A stretch of 64,000 bases of DNA from Thermogemmatispora tikiterensis (GTDB taxonomy: Bacteria > Chloroflexota > Ktedonobacteria > Ktedonobacterales > Ktedonobacteraceae): the NCBI RefSeq assembly GCF_003268475.1, contig NZ_MCIF01000002.1, forward strand, positions 450,015-514,014, given 5' to 3'. The position numbers and the translations under genes are program-made. Below the pieces are notes generated by a model that saw only the letters and a program-made list of their open reading frames with translations, was not told the DNA's origin and did not search any database. Of this stretch, positions 16,283 to 25,342 are shown piece by piece. Within the stretch, counting starts at the first letter, position 1, and each line of letters begins with the position of its first letter.

Positions 16283-17893
16283 CTAGCTAGCTGAGGAAGT
16301 CAGCAGGGCCTGCAGCAGCAGCGTGCCATCGGGCGTGCCCAGGCCCGTACAGGCATCCCAACCGGGGCCGGCGCTGTAGCCGCCGTTATTGCCGCTCGTC
16401 ACGTCGCGCAGCGCCTTTTGCTGCAGCAATTGGGTGTAATGCTGATAGAGGAACGGGTTCAGGTACCCAAGGGACTGGCCGCGCCGCTGATTGAGCAGCG
16501 CAATCAGGCCGGCCCATAGCGGAGCCACCGCGCTGGTGCCGCCGACAGAAGTGCTCTGGCCATCGACAAGGATCTGGTAGCCCGTCTGCGGGTCTGCGTT
16601 GCCGGCCACATCGGGTACGCCCCGTCCCTGATGCTGGTCGTTAATCGATGGGGGAACATGAGCATTCGCCTGCCAGGCGGGGAGCGGAAACACATCGCTG
16701 ATACCGCCGCCGGTCGCGCCATCCCCGCTGGCGGTCCCATTCCAGACCACTTCGCTGACAACCTGCCTGTTCTGGGCCTCCAGACGCGTGCCGCCGCAGC
16801 CAAGCACATAGGGACTGGAGGCCGGAAAATCCACATGGGCCTTCTGATCGTTTACTCCATCGCTTGAGCCGTTATCGCCGGCAGCTACACAGATCGTGAT
16901 CCCCAGCGAGGCCGCGGCCTGAAAGGCCTCGTTCATGGTGGTCAGCGCCTGGCGAGTCCAGTCGACCTCGGGGGCACCCCAGCTAATGGAGATCACCGCA
17001 GGCGCATTGGTGGTGTCGTGGATGGCCTGGGTAATGGCGTCCAGAAAGCCGCGCTCGGTATTGGGGGCAAAGTAGACGGCGATGCGGGCTGCAGGAGCAA
17101 TGGCGCCGGCGATCTCGATATCGAGCGCAACCTCGCCATCCGCGCTATTCGGCTCGCCTGTTGGGCTATTCTCTCCGCCGTCGACAGAGACGCTGACGAC
17201 CGTCGGCGGCTTCAGGCCGAGTTGCTGGAAGTAGGTCGTCAGGTCCTCGCTGTTGTAGCCTCCGCCCAGCTCGATCAGCGCGATACACTGGCCGCTGCCG
17301 GTCAGGCCACTCGGAAAGTTATAGAGCTGGGCGACCTGCAGCGGAGTATAGCTGACGGTGGCGGTTTCTACTGGGGCGCTAGCCCCGGCTGCCGAGGCAA
17401 AGCGCAGATGGGGTTGGGCCTGGGGACGATCGTCCAGTCCAAAGACGCCTACCACAATCGGCTCAAGCTCTTGGGGGATGTGCAGGGGACCGGAGCGCCC
17501 GCGGAACGTCTGCCCCTCGTGCTCGTAATAATGCAGCTCGGTGCCAAAGGCGGAGCAGAGTTGGCTGACTGTGCCGGCCAATACCAGCCGGCGGGCCGCG
17601 CGATCGACCGCCAGCACCTCTAGCTGATGAGCGCGGGCGAAGGCTTCCACCCTGGCAATGTCCTCTGAACTGGCGCTATGCTGAGCCAGATACTCCTCTC
17701 GGCTCAGGCGCTGGCCCGGCTGACTGATCTGGTGCTCTAACTGACCGGCCAGGGCGCTCCCCGCCGGATCTCTGAGATAGACGCTGACCTCGATGCGCTC
17801 GTTGGGATCAGCCGGCCCGATCTGCCGGGCCTGGGCAGGGAGGTGACGCTCACTGCCCGCCAGTCGTGTGAATCCTTTAGGAATCTCGGGCAT
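16283..17893 (-). CDS. S53-family serine-carboxyl protease (kumamolisin/sedolisin type)
   Basis: The 536-residue product has a pro-domain (about residues 1-175) followed by the catalytic domain. The E-x3-D pair is in GEVALDIEI (Glu254, Asp258), the oxyanion Asp is in VAAGDNGSS (Asp340), and the nucleophile is in GGTSAVAP (Ser454); a C-terminal Ca-site stretch ends in GWDACTGLGTPDG. This is the acid-active endopeptidase family common in thermoacidophiles. Like kumamolisin it has no obvious signal peptide although such enzymes act outside the cell. An 8-bp hairpin lies about 30 bases before the start. Single gene; secretion route is not visible. Confidence 0.92.
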   Translation of the reverse strand: MPEIPKGFTRLAGSERHLPAQARQIGPADPNERIEVSVYLRDPAGSALAGQLEHQISQPGQRLSREEYLAQHSASSEDIARVEAFARAHQLEVLAVDRAARRLVLAGTVSQLCSAFGTELHYYEHEGQTFRGRSGPLHIPQELEPIVVGVFGLDDRPQAQPHLRFASAAGASAPVETATVSYTPLQVAQLYNFPSGLTGSGQCIALIELGGGYNSEDLTTYFQQLGLKPPTVVSVSVDGGENSPTGEPNSADGEVALDIEIAGAIAPAARIAVYFAPNTERGFLDAITQAIHDTTNAPAVISISWGAPEVDWTRQALTTMNEAFQAAASLGITICVAAGDNGSSDGVNDQKAHVDFPASSPYVLGCGGTRLEAQNRQVVSEVVWNGTASGDGATGGGISDVFPLPAWQANAHVPPSINDQHQGRGVPDVAGNADPQTGYQILVDGQSTSVGGTSAVAPLWAGLIALLNQRRGQSLGYLNPFLYQHYTQLLQQKALRDVTSGNNGGYSAGPGWDACTGLGTPDGTLLLQALLTSSAS

Positions 17894-17922
17894 GGTCTCT
17901 TTCCTTCTGTCCTCTCATCGCA

Positions 17923-17943
17923 ACGTCCCCAGAAGGGGGACGT
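17923..17943. other. Perfect 8-bp hairpin upstream of the protease gene
   Basis: ACGTCCCC and GGGGACGT flank the five-base loop AGAAG. It lies about 30-50 bases upstream of the S53 start, in its leader or promoter, and 94 bases after the preceding same-strand gene. It lacks a T-run, so it is more likely a leader structure or operator than a terminator. Confidence 0.5.
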
Positions 17944-18036
17944 GCTAAACTTCCTGCAAAGAAGACGCTCGTACCCCCTCTTCGTAGATGGTGACTTCCT
18001 GCCTCTCAGCCGAAGAAAGCATGGGCTTCCTTCCTC

Positions 18037-18804
18037 TTACACGGTCTGTAGCCGCAGACGGATCAGAAGATCGTTCAGGTCCGCTTGGGCCTGAGCATCT
18101 GGCTTAACAGGCAGAGCGCTGCTCTCCACAGATTGCTCCAGATCGCCCAACAGGCGCCTCCACTCCGCCTCGTAGGGGGCGACAGCGCCCTCCTCTAGCT
18201 GGGCCTTGTCGCCGCCGGCCTGTTTGCGCGCGAGCAGGTCCGCCACCGATGAGAGCCTGAACACTGCATTGAGGTGCCTCAGATTCGCCTCCAGCTCTCC
18301 AGTGCGCATCAGATGCAGGCCAGTCAAAATGACGCGATAGGTGTGGAGCGCAGACTTGATAGAGAGAGGCTGTTGGTGGCTGACCTGTTTCAGGCGATTG
18401 CGAGCGAAGCCCAGATAATGGTAGGCGTAGTAGCGTGTAACGCAGCGCATCGCCAGCGCCTTCAGCTCTTCGTGCTCGGGCGTAGTGTAGATCACCAATG
18501 GCGAGTAAATGGCCTCTAGAACGTTGCCATTCTTGCCCAGCAGCAGCGTAAAGCATTTGCGGACATCGTACGTCACTAGATCGACTTCCGTTCCGTCGTC
18601 GTTGGAGTGCTGCTCGTGGGTCTCTGCTCCCTCGCGCAGCCCGATTACCTCGCGCAGCGGCAGAATATGGGCGCCGCGCAGATCGTAGTCGGAATCGGGC
18701 GACGCGAATCCGTAGAGGTGTGACCCGCTCAGCGTGACAAAGAGCAACGGATGGCGCTGCTGTGCCAAAACGGTCCTGAGTCGTTCACGTTGTTCGTCCA
18801 GCAT
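18037..18804 (-). CDS. YcgL/RlaP-type predicted nucleotidyltransferase
   Basis: The 255-residue product begins with the signature LSGSHLYGFASPDSDYDLRG (residues about 22-41), the G-S-x3-Y-G and D-S-D-Y-D-x-R-G motif of the COG3541/RlaP nucleotidyltransferases, and has a third acidic strand EVDLVTYDV. RlaP relatives occur with RNA ligases in RNA repair, but no ligase is encoded nearby. The ATG at 18804 is set by AGGAGG six bases upstream, rather than the earlier in-frame ATG at 18837. The C-terminal half is helical. Catalysis is expected; the acceptor is unknown. Confidence 0.75.
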   Translation of the reverse strand: MLDEQRERLRTVLAQQRHPLLFVTLSGSHLYGFASPDSDYDLRGAHILPLREVIGLREGAETHEQHSNDDGTEVDLVTYDVRKCFTLLLGKNGNVLEAIYSPLVIYTTPEHEELKALAMRCVTRYYAYHYLGFARNRLKQVSHQQPLSIKSALHTYRVILTGLHLMRTGELEANLRHLNAVFRLSSVADLLARKQAGGDKAQLEEGAVAPYEAEWRRLLGDLEQSVESSALPVKPDAQAQADLNDLLIRLRLQTV

Positions 18805-19342
18805 GTTACTCCTCCTATGCAGCATCATCCGTTGCACCTGGAGAAAAGAAAAGGCGCGTCTTCTCGCCTCGATTGGCAGAGCTGTTCCTCTGCTCTCTCT
18901 GGCTATTCCATCCCCGCTCTGCTCATACCTTGTGGCAATGGCCCGGGCCGGGCCAGACGGACAGAAAGCATGCGCAACTGCTGCAGTGCTCCTGGCAAAA
19001 GGCAGAGCAAGAGCGGGGCAGGCAGCTGTGAGAGTGAATCAACAGAGGAGAGTGCCGCTCGACTGAACAGCGGCCAGAGCTGCCTCGCAAAGGCGAGGCG
19101 AAGTGGCAGAGTTCACAAGGAAAGCCGGATGCTGCGCTTGCAGTTCCAAGTACAACGCTAGAGTGGTTTCCTTTCCACTTTTACCCTCATGCTTAAGAAT
19201 AACACTATAGACAGCCTTTGTCAAGACAGAAGTGTCTCGCAAGAAGATACCTGTATTTAGCGTACTATCGTCGATGTGCTGCTACAATGGTTCCAGTACC
19301 TTGGGGGCCTCTCCTGGCTTGTGACATACCGATGGTAGAGAG
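18805..19342. other. Gene-poor intergenic region
   Basis: About 540 bases before the terminator at 19343. Short open frames overlap on both strands, none with a ribosome-binding site or motif. It presumably holds the promoter of the nucleotidyltransferase gene, but I cannot point to it. Confidence 0.45.
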
Positions 19343-19375
19343 GGAGCCTTTCCAGAGATGTCCTGGAAAGGCTCC
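19343..19375. terminator. Strong 13-bp hairpin, terminator of the alpha-glucan operon
   Basis: GGAGCCTTTCCAG (19343-19355) pairs perfectly with CTGGAAAGGCTCC (19363-19375) around a seven-base loop; TTTCTTT follows on the + strand. It lies about 110 bases beyond the stop of the minus-strand CGTase-like gene. The U-rich side suits plus-strand termination best, but it could work in both directions. Confidence 0.6.
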
Positions 19376-19483
19376 TTTCTTTCCCGTAGAGGGAAGGGCT
19401 GCATGAGATGGAGGAGGCCAAGGGGGCGCTCCCAGTTGCATCCTGGGTGCGTGCGGTGCGACCTCGTTGCTGGCGAGCTCAAC

Positions 19484-21676
19484 TCAATACTGCCAGTTCA
19501 CCGTCACGGCGCCGGTGCCGCTGCAGGGTGCGGTATAGCTGTGGTTGCTGCCGTTCTCCCACTGAACGCTGCCGTCAGCGCGGATGATAATAAACTTAAA
19601 CTGGACTGTCCAACAGGCTGGCACACTGGCCATCACGAACCAGTTCGGATAGTTCGGATCATTCAGCGGGCCGATGGCAGTGGTTGTTGTGGTACCCCAG
19701 TTGCCCAGCTCGTCGAATTGCCCGGTCAGGTAAACGTTATCCCCGTAGTTGGTGGAAGGCGCATTATTGACAGTGAAGGTCACGGCCACCTGCGTTGTAC
19801 TGGAGACCCGTGTTTCGTAGACGTTGCTGCAGCTAGAGGTACAGACCTGAACACTGTAGAGGCCGCTGGCCACATTCGGCGTCGTGACCGTAATCGAGTG
19901 CGGACTCCAGCTATTCACAGTCGCAGTTGTCGTACCGAACTTCACACTGCCAACGGTGCTGCCAAAGCCCTGGCCATCGATAATCACCTGATCGCCAGGC
20001 CGGCTCAGGTTAGGCCCCACGCTGCCGATCTCTGGCGTACTGCTCTCGGGAGCGGTATATTGCCAGACCGAAACCTGGTTGGCGCCCAGGGTAAAGGTGC
20101 TAACGGCGCCGTTCGTGACTGTGATGCTCGTGCCGCCGTGAAGCAGCGTCCCCAGATAGTCGCTGTAGGAGCCGTTGGGCAAGGCCGTGTAAAGGCCAGA
20201 GATGCTGTAGCTGGAAGACCCTTTATTGATGGCCACGAGCACTACATTATTGAAAAACTGGCGCTCATAGATGAACACGTCGCTGTTAATCCAGCGTTGC
20301 TGATAAGTGCCGTAGGCCAGAGCCGGGTTGCTCTGACGCAGCGTCGAGAGGGCCTTGATCTCGTTATAGGCCGTTGTCGTCGTACTAAAGCTGCTCATCA
20401 TGGGACGGTTATAGGGATCGCCGCCGCCGTTCGTATCGTTGTGCAGATACTGCTCGGTACCGTAGTAGATGATGGGAATACCGGGCAGCGTCAGTACCGC
20501 GGCCAGGGCCTCATGCAGGCGATCGGAGCTGCTGTTGAGCGTCAAGAAGCGCGGCATATCCTGGTTATCGATGAAGATCGCCTGGTCGTTCAGCCACAGA
20601 AAGCCGCTCTTTTCCTGAGTGAGGACGCTGTCCACCTCGCTGGCGCCATTGCCGGAAGCATAGACGTCGCGCAGGGCCGTCGTCAGAGGAAAATTCAGCA
20701 GGTTGATGCCGCTGCGGTTGGCGAACTTCAGCGCGTACGGATAGGTTGGGTCGCTGATACTGCTCAGGTACCACTCGCCGACCATATAATGTGCTCCCTG
20801 AGCCTCCACGCTATCGCTCAGGGTGCGGAGCCAGCCGCCATCGGGAGCGGGCATATGCTTCACGGCGTCGACGCGCACGCCATCGACACCGTGAGCCAGA
20901 AACTGAGCCATCGCTCCCTTGAGGTAGCTATCGACGCTACTGTTCTCCTGAGCCAGGTCGGCCAGATCGGCCAGATTATCATACTCATCCTGGTAGAGGT
21001 TGTTGTAGTCTGAGATGCCGCCGTTGTGATGGAACCAGCCGTTTGGATCATTGTTGTAGGCCGCCTCGAAGGTACCATTCTGGTAGAGACTGCCATACTC
21101 GCCCGTGTCGTTCGGATTCGAATGGTTGGGAGCGAAATCGATAATGACCTTCATCCCGTAACTGTGAGCGGTTGCTACCAGATTATCAAAATCGCTCCAG
21201 GTGCCTAGATGCGGATCGATGCGGTAGAAATCGCGAGCCCAGTAGCCATGATAGCCAGCCTCTGGGGCTGACGAACCTGGTTCGTAGACTGGCAGGTGGA
21301 CATTCTCCACCGGTGGCGAGATCCAGATGGCTGTAATGCCCATGCCAGCAAGGTAAGGAATCTTCTGCGTCAGACCGGCCAGGTCGCCGCCCCAGTAGAG
21401 CTTCCAATTCGTCTTGGTGCTATCATAGAGGCCGGTATCGCCCGACGGATCGTTATTAGCTGCATTGCCATCGAAGAAGCGGTCGAGCACCACCTGATAG
21501 ATGACTGCCGGCTTGAAGTCGGCGGTGTTCAGCGCGACGTTCGGCGTGCTCTGCGCCTGGACGGCTTCCGGCAGAAGGCGCGGGAGCGGTCCGCCGCTCA
21601 ACAGTGTCGAGCACAGCAATACCAGTGTCAGCAGGAGCGAGATGAAGAGAACACGTTGACGGCCAGTATCTTCCAT
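19484..21676 (-). CDS. Secreted GH13 CGTase-like alpha-amylase with TIG and CBM20 domains
   Basis: The 730-residue product has a signal peptide (residues 1-43, ending AVQAQS), a GH13 barrel, a beta domain C, a TIG/IPT domain (about 525-625) and a C-terminal starch-binding CBM20 (about 630-730): the five-domain plan of cyclodextrin glucanotransferases. Region I DFAPNHSN (Asp180), nucleophile Asp270 in GVRVDAVKH and acid/base Glu301 in MVGEWY are intact. In region IV, where the family has DNHD, it has FIDNQDM (Gln372, Asp373). The His is a transition-state stabiliser, so activity or product range may be altered. It is the last gene of the operon; GGAGGTC precedes the ATG. It would act on extracellular starch and feed the adjoining transporter. 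Confidence 0.88.
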   Translation of the reverse strand: MEDTGRQRVLFISLLLTLVLLCSTLLSGGPLPRLLPEAVQAQSTPNVALNTADFKPAVIYQVVLDRFFDGNAANNDPSGDTGLYDSTKTNWKLYWGGDLAGLTQKIPYLAGMGITAIWISPPVENVHLPVYEPGSSAPEAGYHGYWARDFYRIDPHLGTWSDFDNLVATAHSYGMKVIIDFAPNHSNPNDTGEYGSLYQNGTFEAAYNNDPNGWFHHNGGISDYNNLYQDEYDNLADLADLAQENSSVDSYLKGAMAQFLAHGVDGVRVDAVKHMPAPDGGWLRTLSDSVEAQGAHYMVGEWYLSSISDPTYPYALKFANRSGINLLNFPLTTALRDVYASGNGASEVDSVLTQEKSGFLWLNDQAIFIDNQDMPRFLTLNSSSDRLHEALAAVLTLPGIPIIYYGTEQYLHNDTNGGGDPYNRPMMSSFSTTTTAYNEIKALSTLRQSNPALAYGTYQQRWINSDVFIYERQFFNNVVLVAINKGSSSYSISGLYTALPNGSYSDYLGTLLHGGTSITVTNGAVSTFTLGANQVSVWQYTAPESSTPEIGSVGPNLSRPGDQVIIDGQGFGSTVGSVKFGTTTATVNSWSPHSITVTTPNVASGLYSVQVCTSSCSNVYETRVSSTTQVAVTFTVNNAPSTNYGDNVYLTGQFDELGNWGTTTTTAIGPLNDPNYPNWFVMASVPACWTVQFKFIIIRADGSVQWENGSNHSYTAPCSGTGAVTVNWQY

Positions 21677-21698
21677 CGGAGACCTCCAGAAGGAACCT

Positions 21699-21724
21699 GC
21701 TGGAGCGCCGCAGCGCGCTCCAGC
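21699..21724. other. Intercistronic stem-loop between malG-type and CGTase-type genes
   Basis: GCTGGAGCGC (21699-21708) pairs with GCGCTCCAGC (21715-21724) around a six-base loop, 23 bases upstream of the CGTase start. Without a T-run it is more likely an RNA stabiliser or attenuator that sets relative expression than a full terminator. Confidence 0.5.
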
Positions 21725-21842
21725 GAGCCTGCGTCAGGAAGCCAGCTGCGAATCAGGGCAGCCTGCTCGGAGGGCCGGGCCTGTGCCGCAGGCGACACTT
21801 GTCGCAGCAGCGAGAGAAGCATAGCGATGGTCTTGCCAGGAG

Positions 21843-22784
21843 CTAGTTAGCAAGACCACCTTGAGCCAGCCCGGACCGGAAGTAGCGCTGAGCGAAAAAG
21901 AAGATCAGCATCAGAGGGAGCGACACAATCACCGAAGCGGCGGCAAAAATGCCCCACGGCGTTCGAAAGTCGCTCTGCAGGCTATAGAGGCCCAGAATAA
22001 AGGTCAGGTTGCTGCCGTTGGCATTGGCGTTCAGCACCAGATTGGCCAGGGCGAACTCATTCCAGCCCGTCATAAAGGTAAAGAGGGCGGCCACCGCCAG
22101 CGCCGGCGTAGCCAGCGGCAGGACGATATGCCAGAAAGCCTGGAGCGGCGTGGCGCCGTCCAGCAAGGCCGCCTGCTCCAGCTCGACCGGCAGGCCGTCG
22201 AGGTAGGTTTTGGTGTTCCAGCAGCAGAAGACCACCGCTCCGGCTGAGTAGATGAGCACCAGACCGAGCAGGTTGTTGAGCAGATGCAGCGTATTCAGCA
22301 GGAGATAGTAGGCCGTCAGCGCCAGCAAGCCCGGGAAAGCCTGCAGCGCCAGCAGCGCGCGCAGCGTCAGCTCGCGACCTGCGAAACGGAAGCGCGCGAG
22401 CGCATAGGCGCCGCTCGTTGAACAGATCAGCCCGCAGAGAGCCGTCAGGCCACAGACCAGCAAGGTATTGCCGATCCAATTGAGCAGCGGCTCCTGGGTA
22501 AAGGCCGTCACATAGTTGGCGAGCGTAAAGTGAGCGGGAAACAGGTGCAGATCGGTGGTATAGAGGTTCTGGGCTCCGGCAAACGAAGCCTGGACCACAT
22601 AATAGAGAGGGAAGAGCGCGAAGACGGCCATCACCGTCAGAAAAACGTAGAGAGCGACCGATCCTAGACGCCTTCCCAGAAGAGAGATCCGGCGTCCTGC
22701 GGGCAGGCGTCCCGGCTGCCCTGCCGCTGCGTTCACGGGGGCTGGCTCTCTCCTGATCTCAACGACAGGCAGTTGCTGACTCAT
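21843..22784 (-). CDS. malG: MalG-type ABC sugar-transport permease
   Basis: The 313-residue product has six predicted membrane helices after a basic N-terminus and the inner-membrane coupling motif EQAALLDGATPLQAFWHIVLP, the EAA loop that docks on the transporter ATPase. It is the second permease of a maltodextrin/cyclodextrin-type importer. Its ATG overlaps the end of the malF-type gene by four bases, implying coupled translation. No ATPase gene is in the window, so the importer probably borrows a shared MsiK-like ATPase encoded elsewhere, which is usual in this family. Confidence 0.85.
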   Translation of the reverse strand: MSQQLPVVEIRREPAPVNAAAGQPGRLPAGRRISLLGRRLGSVALYVFLTVMAVFALFPLYYVVQASFAGAQNLYTTDLHLFPAHFTLANYVTAFTQEPLLNWIGNTLLVCGLTALCGLICSTSGAYALARFRFAGRELTLRALLALQAFPGLLALTAYYLLLNTLHLLNNLLGLVLIYSAGAVVFCCWNTKTYLDGLPVELEQAALLDGATPLQAFWHIVLPLATPALAVAALFTFMTGWNEFALANLVLNANANGSNLTFILGLYSLQSDFRTPWGIFAAASVIVSLPLMLIFFFAQRYFRSGLAQGGLAN

Positions 22785-23728
22785 GCTCGTGCCTCCCTGA
22801 TGCTGCTCGCCCGCGGGGACCGTGCTCCCAGGCCAGAACCCAGGTAGGTCAGGGCCGCCAGGATGACAAACAAAGTGATCGCGAAGGCGGCGATAAAGCC
22901 GTAGTGCGGATTGGCGACGGTTGCGCCGAGGATACGATTGTACATATAGATCATGACAAATTCCGTAGCCCCCGGCTTGAGGGCGCTGACCACTGGTCCC
23001 CCCTGCGTGATCAGGAAGACCGTATTAAACATCTGGAAAGTCGTAATCGCGCTGAGAATGGTAGCGGGCACCAGGGCCGGCGTCACCAGCGGCAGCGTCA
23101 CATGGCGGAAGTATTGCCAGGGGCCGGCCCCGTCGATCCGGGCCGCCTCGCGCAATTCGCCGGGAATGCCCTGCAGCGCTCCCAGGATGACCACCGTGAA
23201 GAAGGGATAGCTCAGCCAGACATTGACAATCACCACTGAGATGAAGGCCAGCGTCGGATTGAGCAGCCAGGGAATCCCGAACTGGGGACCGAAGAGCAGG
23301 CGCCCAATCTGGTTGAACGGGCCAAAATCGTACTGAAAGAGGAACTTCCAGATGAGGGCCGTGATACCCGAAGGGGCGGCCCAGGGCAGGAGCAGCACCA
23401 CGCGCCAGAATGGCAGCCCCTTGACCCGGGGGTTGTTCAGCGCCAGGGCGGTCAGCATCCCAACGACCAGAAAGCAGCTCACGCAAACGACGACGTAGAG
23501 CAGCGTCTGCCAGAGCACCGGGAAGAAATCGCTGTCGAAAGAAAAGAGCAGCTGCCGGTAGTTCTCCAGACCGATGAAACGATAGTTATCCGAGGTAAAC
23601 TCGCTGTAATTAGTGGTCGACAGGTAGAGCGTGTACAGAATCGGCCACAGATTGATCACCGCCATCATGGCCAGCATTGGCAGCAGAAAAGCCACAATGG
23701 TGCGCCGTTTGACTCGCAGCATAGGCAT
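22781..23728 (-). CDS. malF: MalF-type ABC sugar-transport permease
   Basis: The 315-residue product has six membrane helices, begins with a basic segment and a first helix (TIVAFLLPMLAMMAVINLW) and carries the EAA loop as REAARIDGAGPWQYFRHVTLP. I chose the ATG at 23728 because GGAGG precedes it by five bases; the open frame extends to 23767 without a convincing site. Two small hairpins separate it from the binding-protein gene upstream. Together with the MalG-type protein it forms the membrane channel for the imported alpha-glucan oligosaccharide; exact substrate is inferred from flanking glycosidases. Confidence 0.85.
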   Translation of the reverse strand: MPMLRVKRRTIVAFLLPMLAMMAVINLWPILYTLYLSTTNYSEFTSDNYRFIGLENYRQLLFSFDSDFFPVLWQTLLYVVVCVSCFLVVGMLTALALNNPRVKGLPFWRVVLLLPWAAPSGITALIWKFLFQYDFGPFNQIGRLLFGPQFGIPWLLNPTLAFISVVIVNVWLSYPFFTVVILGALQGIPGELREAARIDGAGPWQYFRHVTLPLVTPALVPATILSAITTFQMFNTVFLITQGGPVVSALKPGATEFVMIYMYNRILGATVANPHYGFIAAFAITLFVILAALTYLGSGLGARSPRASSIREARA

Positions 23729-23819
23729 CCTCGCCTCCGGTTCATCTCCTCGTCCCATCCGCCCCATCCATCGCTGGAAAGGGAGGAGGAACGAGGAGAG
23801 GGAGCATGATCTTCAGCGT

Positions 23820-23862
23820 CTGAGCGATGGAACGCTCGCATCGTGCCAGGCATCCTGCCTGG
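23820..23862. other. Two small intercistronic hairpins between malE- and malF-type genes
   Basis: GAGCG/CGCTC (23823-23837) and CCAGGC/GCCTGG (23846-23862) form two consecutive hairpins in the 154-base gap. In enteric malE-malF, similar intercistronic structures let binding protein exceed permease; the same role is inferred here. Confidence 0.4.
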
Positions 23863-23882
23863 TGAGCGCGCCAAAGCCGGGG

Positions 23883-25166
23883 CTATGAGCTGATCTGCGC
23901 GATCCCTTTGGTGGCAGCGGCTTGGGCGTCGCTGAGGGCTTTAGCAGGCGTCTGCGTACCGTTCCAGACTGCCGTCAGTGCATTCTGCACGGGCGTCCAC
24001 AGTGCGGACATGTAGGGAGTATTGGGCAAAGCCACGCCCAGCTTCACCTGGGCCGCATAGCCGGCCACGGCGGGCAGCTGCTGGATGGCCGGATCATCGG
24101 CGGCGGCGCTGTTCGCCGGGATTTCGCCGTCAGCGCGTGACATGGTGATCTGATTAGCCTTGTTGGTATAGAACTTCATCAGATCGGCCACCAGGGCTGG
24201 ATTTTTGGCAGTTTTGGCCATCCAGAGCGATTTGACCCCCACAAACGGCTTGGCCGGGGTGCCCGTGGCGGTGACAATGGGAAGCGTGGCGAAGCCGATA
24301 TTGATCTTCCCCCCACTGCTGTAATCGGCATAGGACCAGGGACCGTTGATGATGATGGCGGCCTTGCCCTCGGCAAAGAGCGAGGAAACCACATCGTAGG
24401 TCGGCTGCTTCGGGAGATAGGGGCGGAAGGAGGCAATATACTCCATTGCCTGCAGAGCCTGGGATGTGTCGAGGTGGGCTTTGCCGTCGGGTGTCACATA
24501 CTGAGCCCCGAAGCCGTAGAACCAGGGGGCATTAAAGTAGGCGTCCTCGGTTGGCCAGACGACGCCATACTGACCCGGGTGGGCCTGCTCATAGCGTTTC
24601 TCGAAGGCCAGCAGGTCATCGGTAGTCTTGGGAAGCTGGTCCGCCGAGATCAGGCTCTTGTTGTACATGAGCGTGACGGCTTCGACGGCCTCCGGGACGC
24701 CGTAGACGTGGCCGTTAAAGACCAGGGCCGAAGCCGCTGCCGGGGTATAGGTCTGGTTGAGATAGTCCTGGCTGATGTACTGATCGAGCGGCACAACGAC
24801 ATGGCCGAGCGCCAGCGATCCCAGATTATCGTCGGTGAAGGCGATGATATCGGGACCATTGCCAGCCTTCACCGCGGTGGCCGCCTTGCTGGCGATGTTA
24901 TCCTGGTGGACCAGCACGATCTTTACTTTGGGGTGCAGGCGCATATATTCATTGAAAATGGCCTGCTTGGCCTGCAAATAGGTGCCTTGCCAGCCGTGCC
25001 AGATAACGATCGTACCACTGAAGTCGATGCTGCTGCTGTTGTTGCTGCCGCTGTTCTCGGCACCACCGCAGGCTGGGAGCAGCAGCGCGAGCATGAGGCT
25101 GAACAGGAACATGGCCAGCAATGGCCGGCTGCCAGATGCACGCGAGGCAAAAATCTTCTTCATCAT
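23883..25166 (-). CDS. malE: Maltodextrin-type extracellular solute-binding lipoprotein
   Basis: The 427-residue product starts with a lipoprotein signal ending LLLPAC (Cys33 would be lipidated), a Ser/Asn linker, then a family-1 solute-binding fold: TIVIWHGWQGTYLQAKQAIF, the GPDIIAFTDDNLG stretch, and PEAVEAVTLMYNKSLI. It would capture maltodextrins or cyclodextrins at the outer face of the membrane and deliver them to MalFG. It heads the transporter part of the operon, 177 bases after the cytoplasmic GH13 gene. Ligand is inferred from the surrounding glycosidases. Confidence 0.85.
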   Translation of the reverse strand: MMKKIFASRASGSRPLLAMFLFSLMLALLLPACGGAENSGSNNSSSIDFSGTIVIWHGWQGTYLQAKQAIFNEYMRLHPKVKIVLVHQDNIASKAATAVKAGNGPDIIAFTDDNLGSLALGHVVVPLDQYISQDYLNQTYTPAAASALVFNGHVYGVPEAVEAVTLMYNKSLISADQLPKTTDDLLAFEKRYEQAHPGQYGVVWPTEDAYFNAPWFYGFGAQYVTPDGKAHLDTSQALQAMEYIASFRPYLPKQPTYDVVSSLFAEGKAAIIINGPWSYADYSSGGKINIGFATLPIVTATGTPAKPFVGVKSLWMAKTAKNPALVADLMKFYTNKANQITMSRADGEIPANSAAADDPAIQQLPAVAGYAAQVKLGVALPNTPYMSALWTPVQNALTAVWNGTQTPAKALSDAQAAATKGIAQISS

Positions 25167-25342
25167 CTCTCATCCTCTCTGACAAGAGGGAAGATAGCTG
25201 GGGAGAGGCAGGCGGCTTGCTGTGCACTCTCCCCATTGGACGCAAAACCCAGGGTTGTGTTGTCGTCAGTCTGGTTGTCAAAGAGCGTGCTCTGCTCTTC
25301 TTGTGAAGGGTGCACGGCGATCGACGGGGGAAAAGGCGGCTC

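Noticed and set aside
19358..21013. 551-codon plus-strand frame antisense to the CGTase gene
   Set aside because: It is a GC-rich shadow of a gene with clear GH13 motifs and a signal peptide.
11390..25292. 13-base match AAAGAGCGTGCTC upstream of the ureohydrolase and malE-type genes
   Set aside because: Many 13-base matches are expected by chance in 64 kb; no symmetry or further copies support a shared operator.
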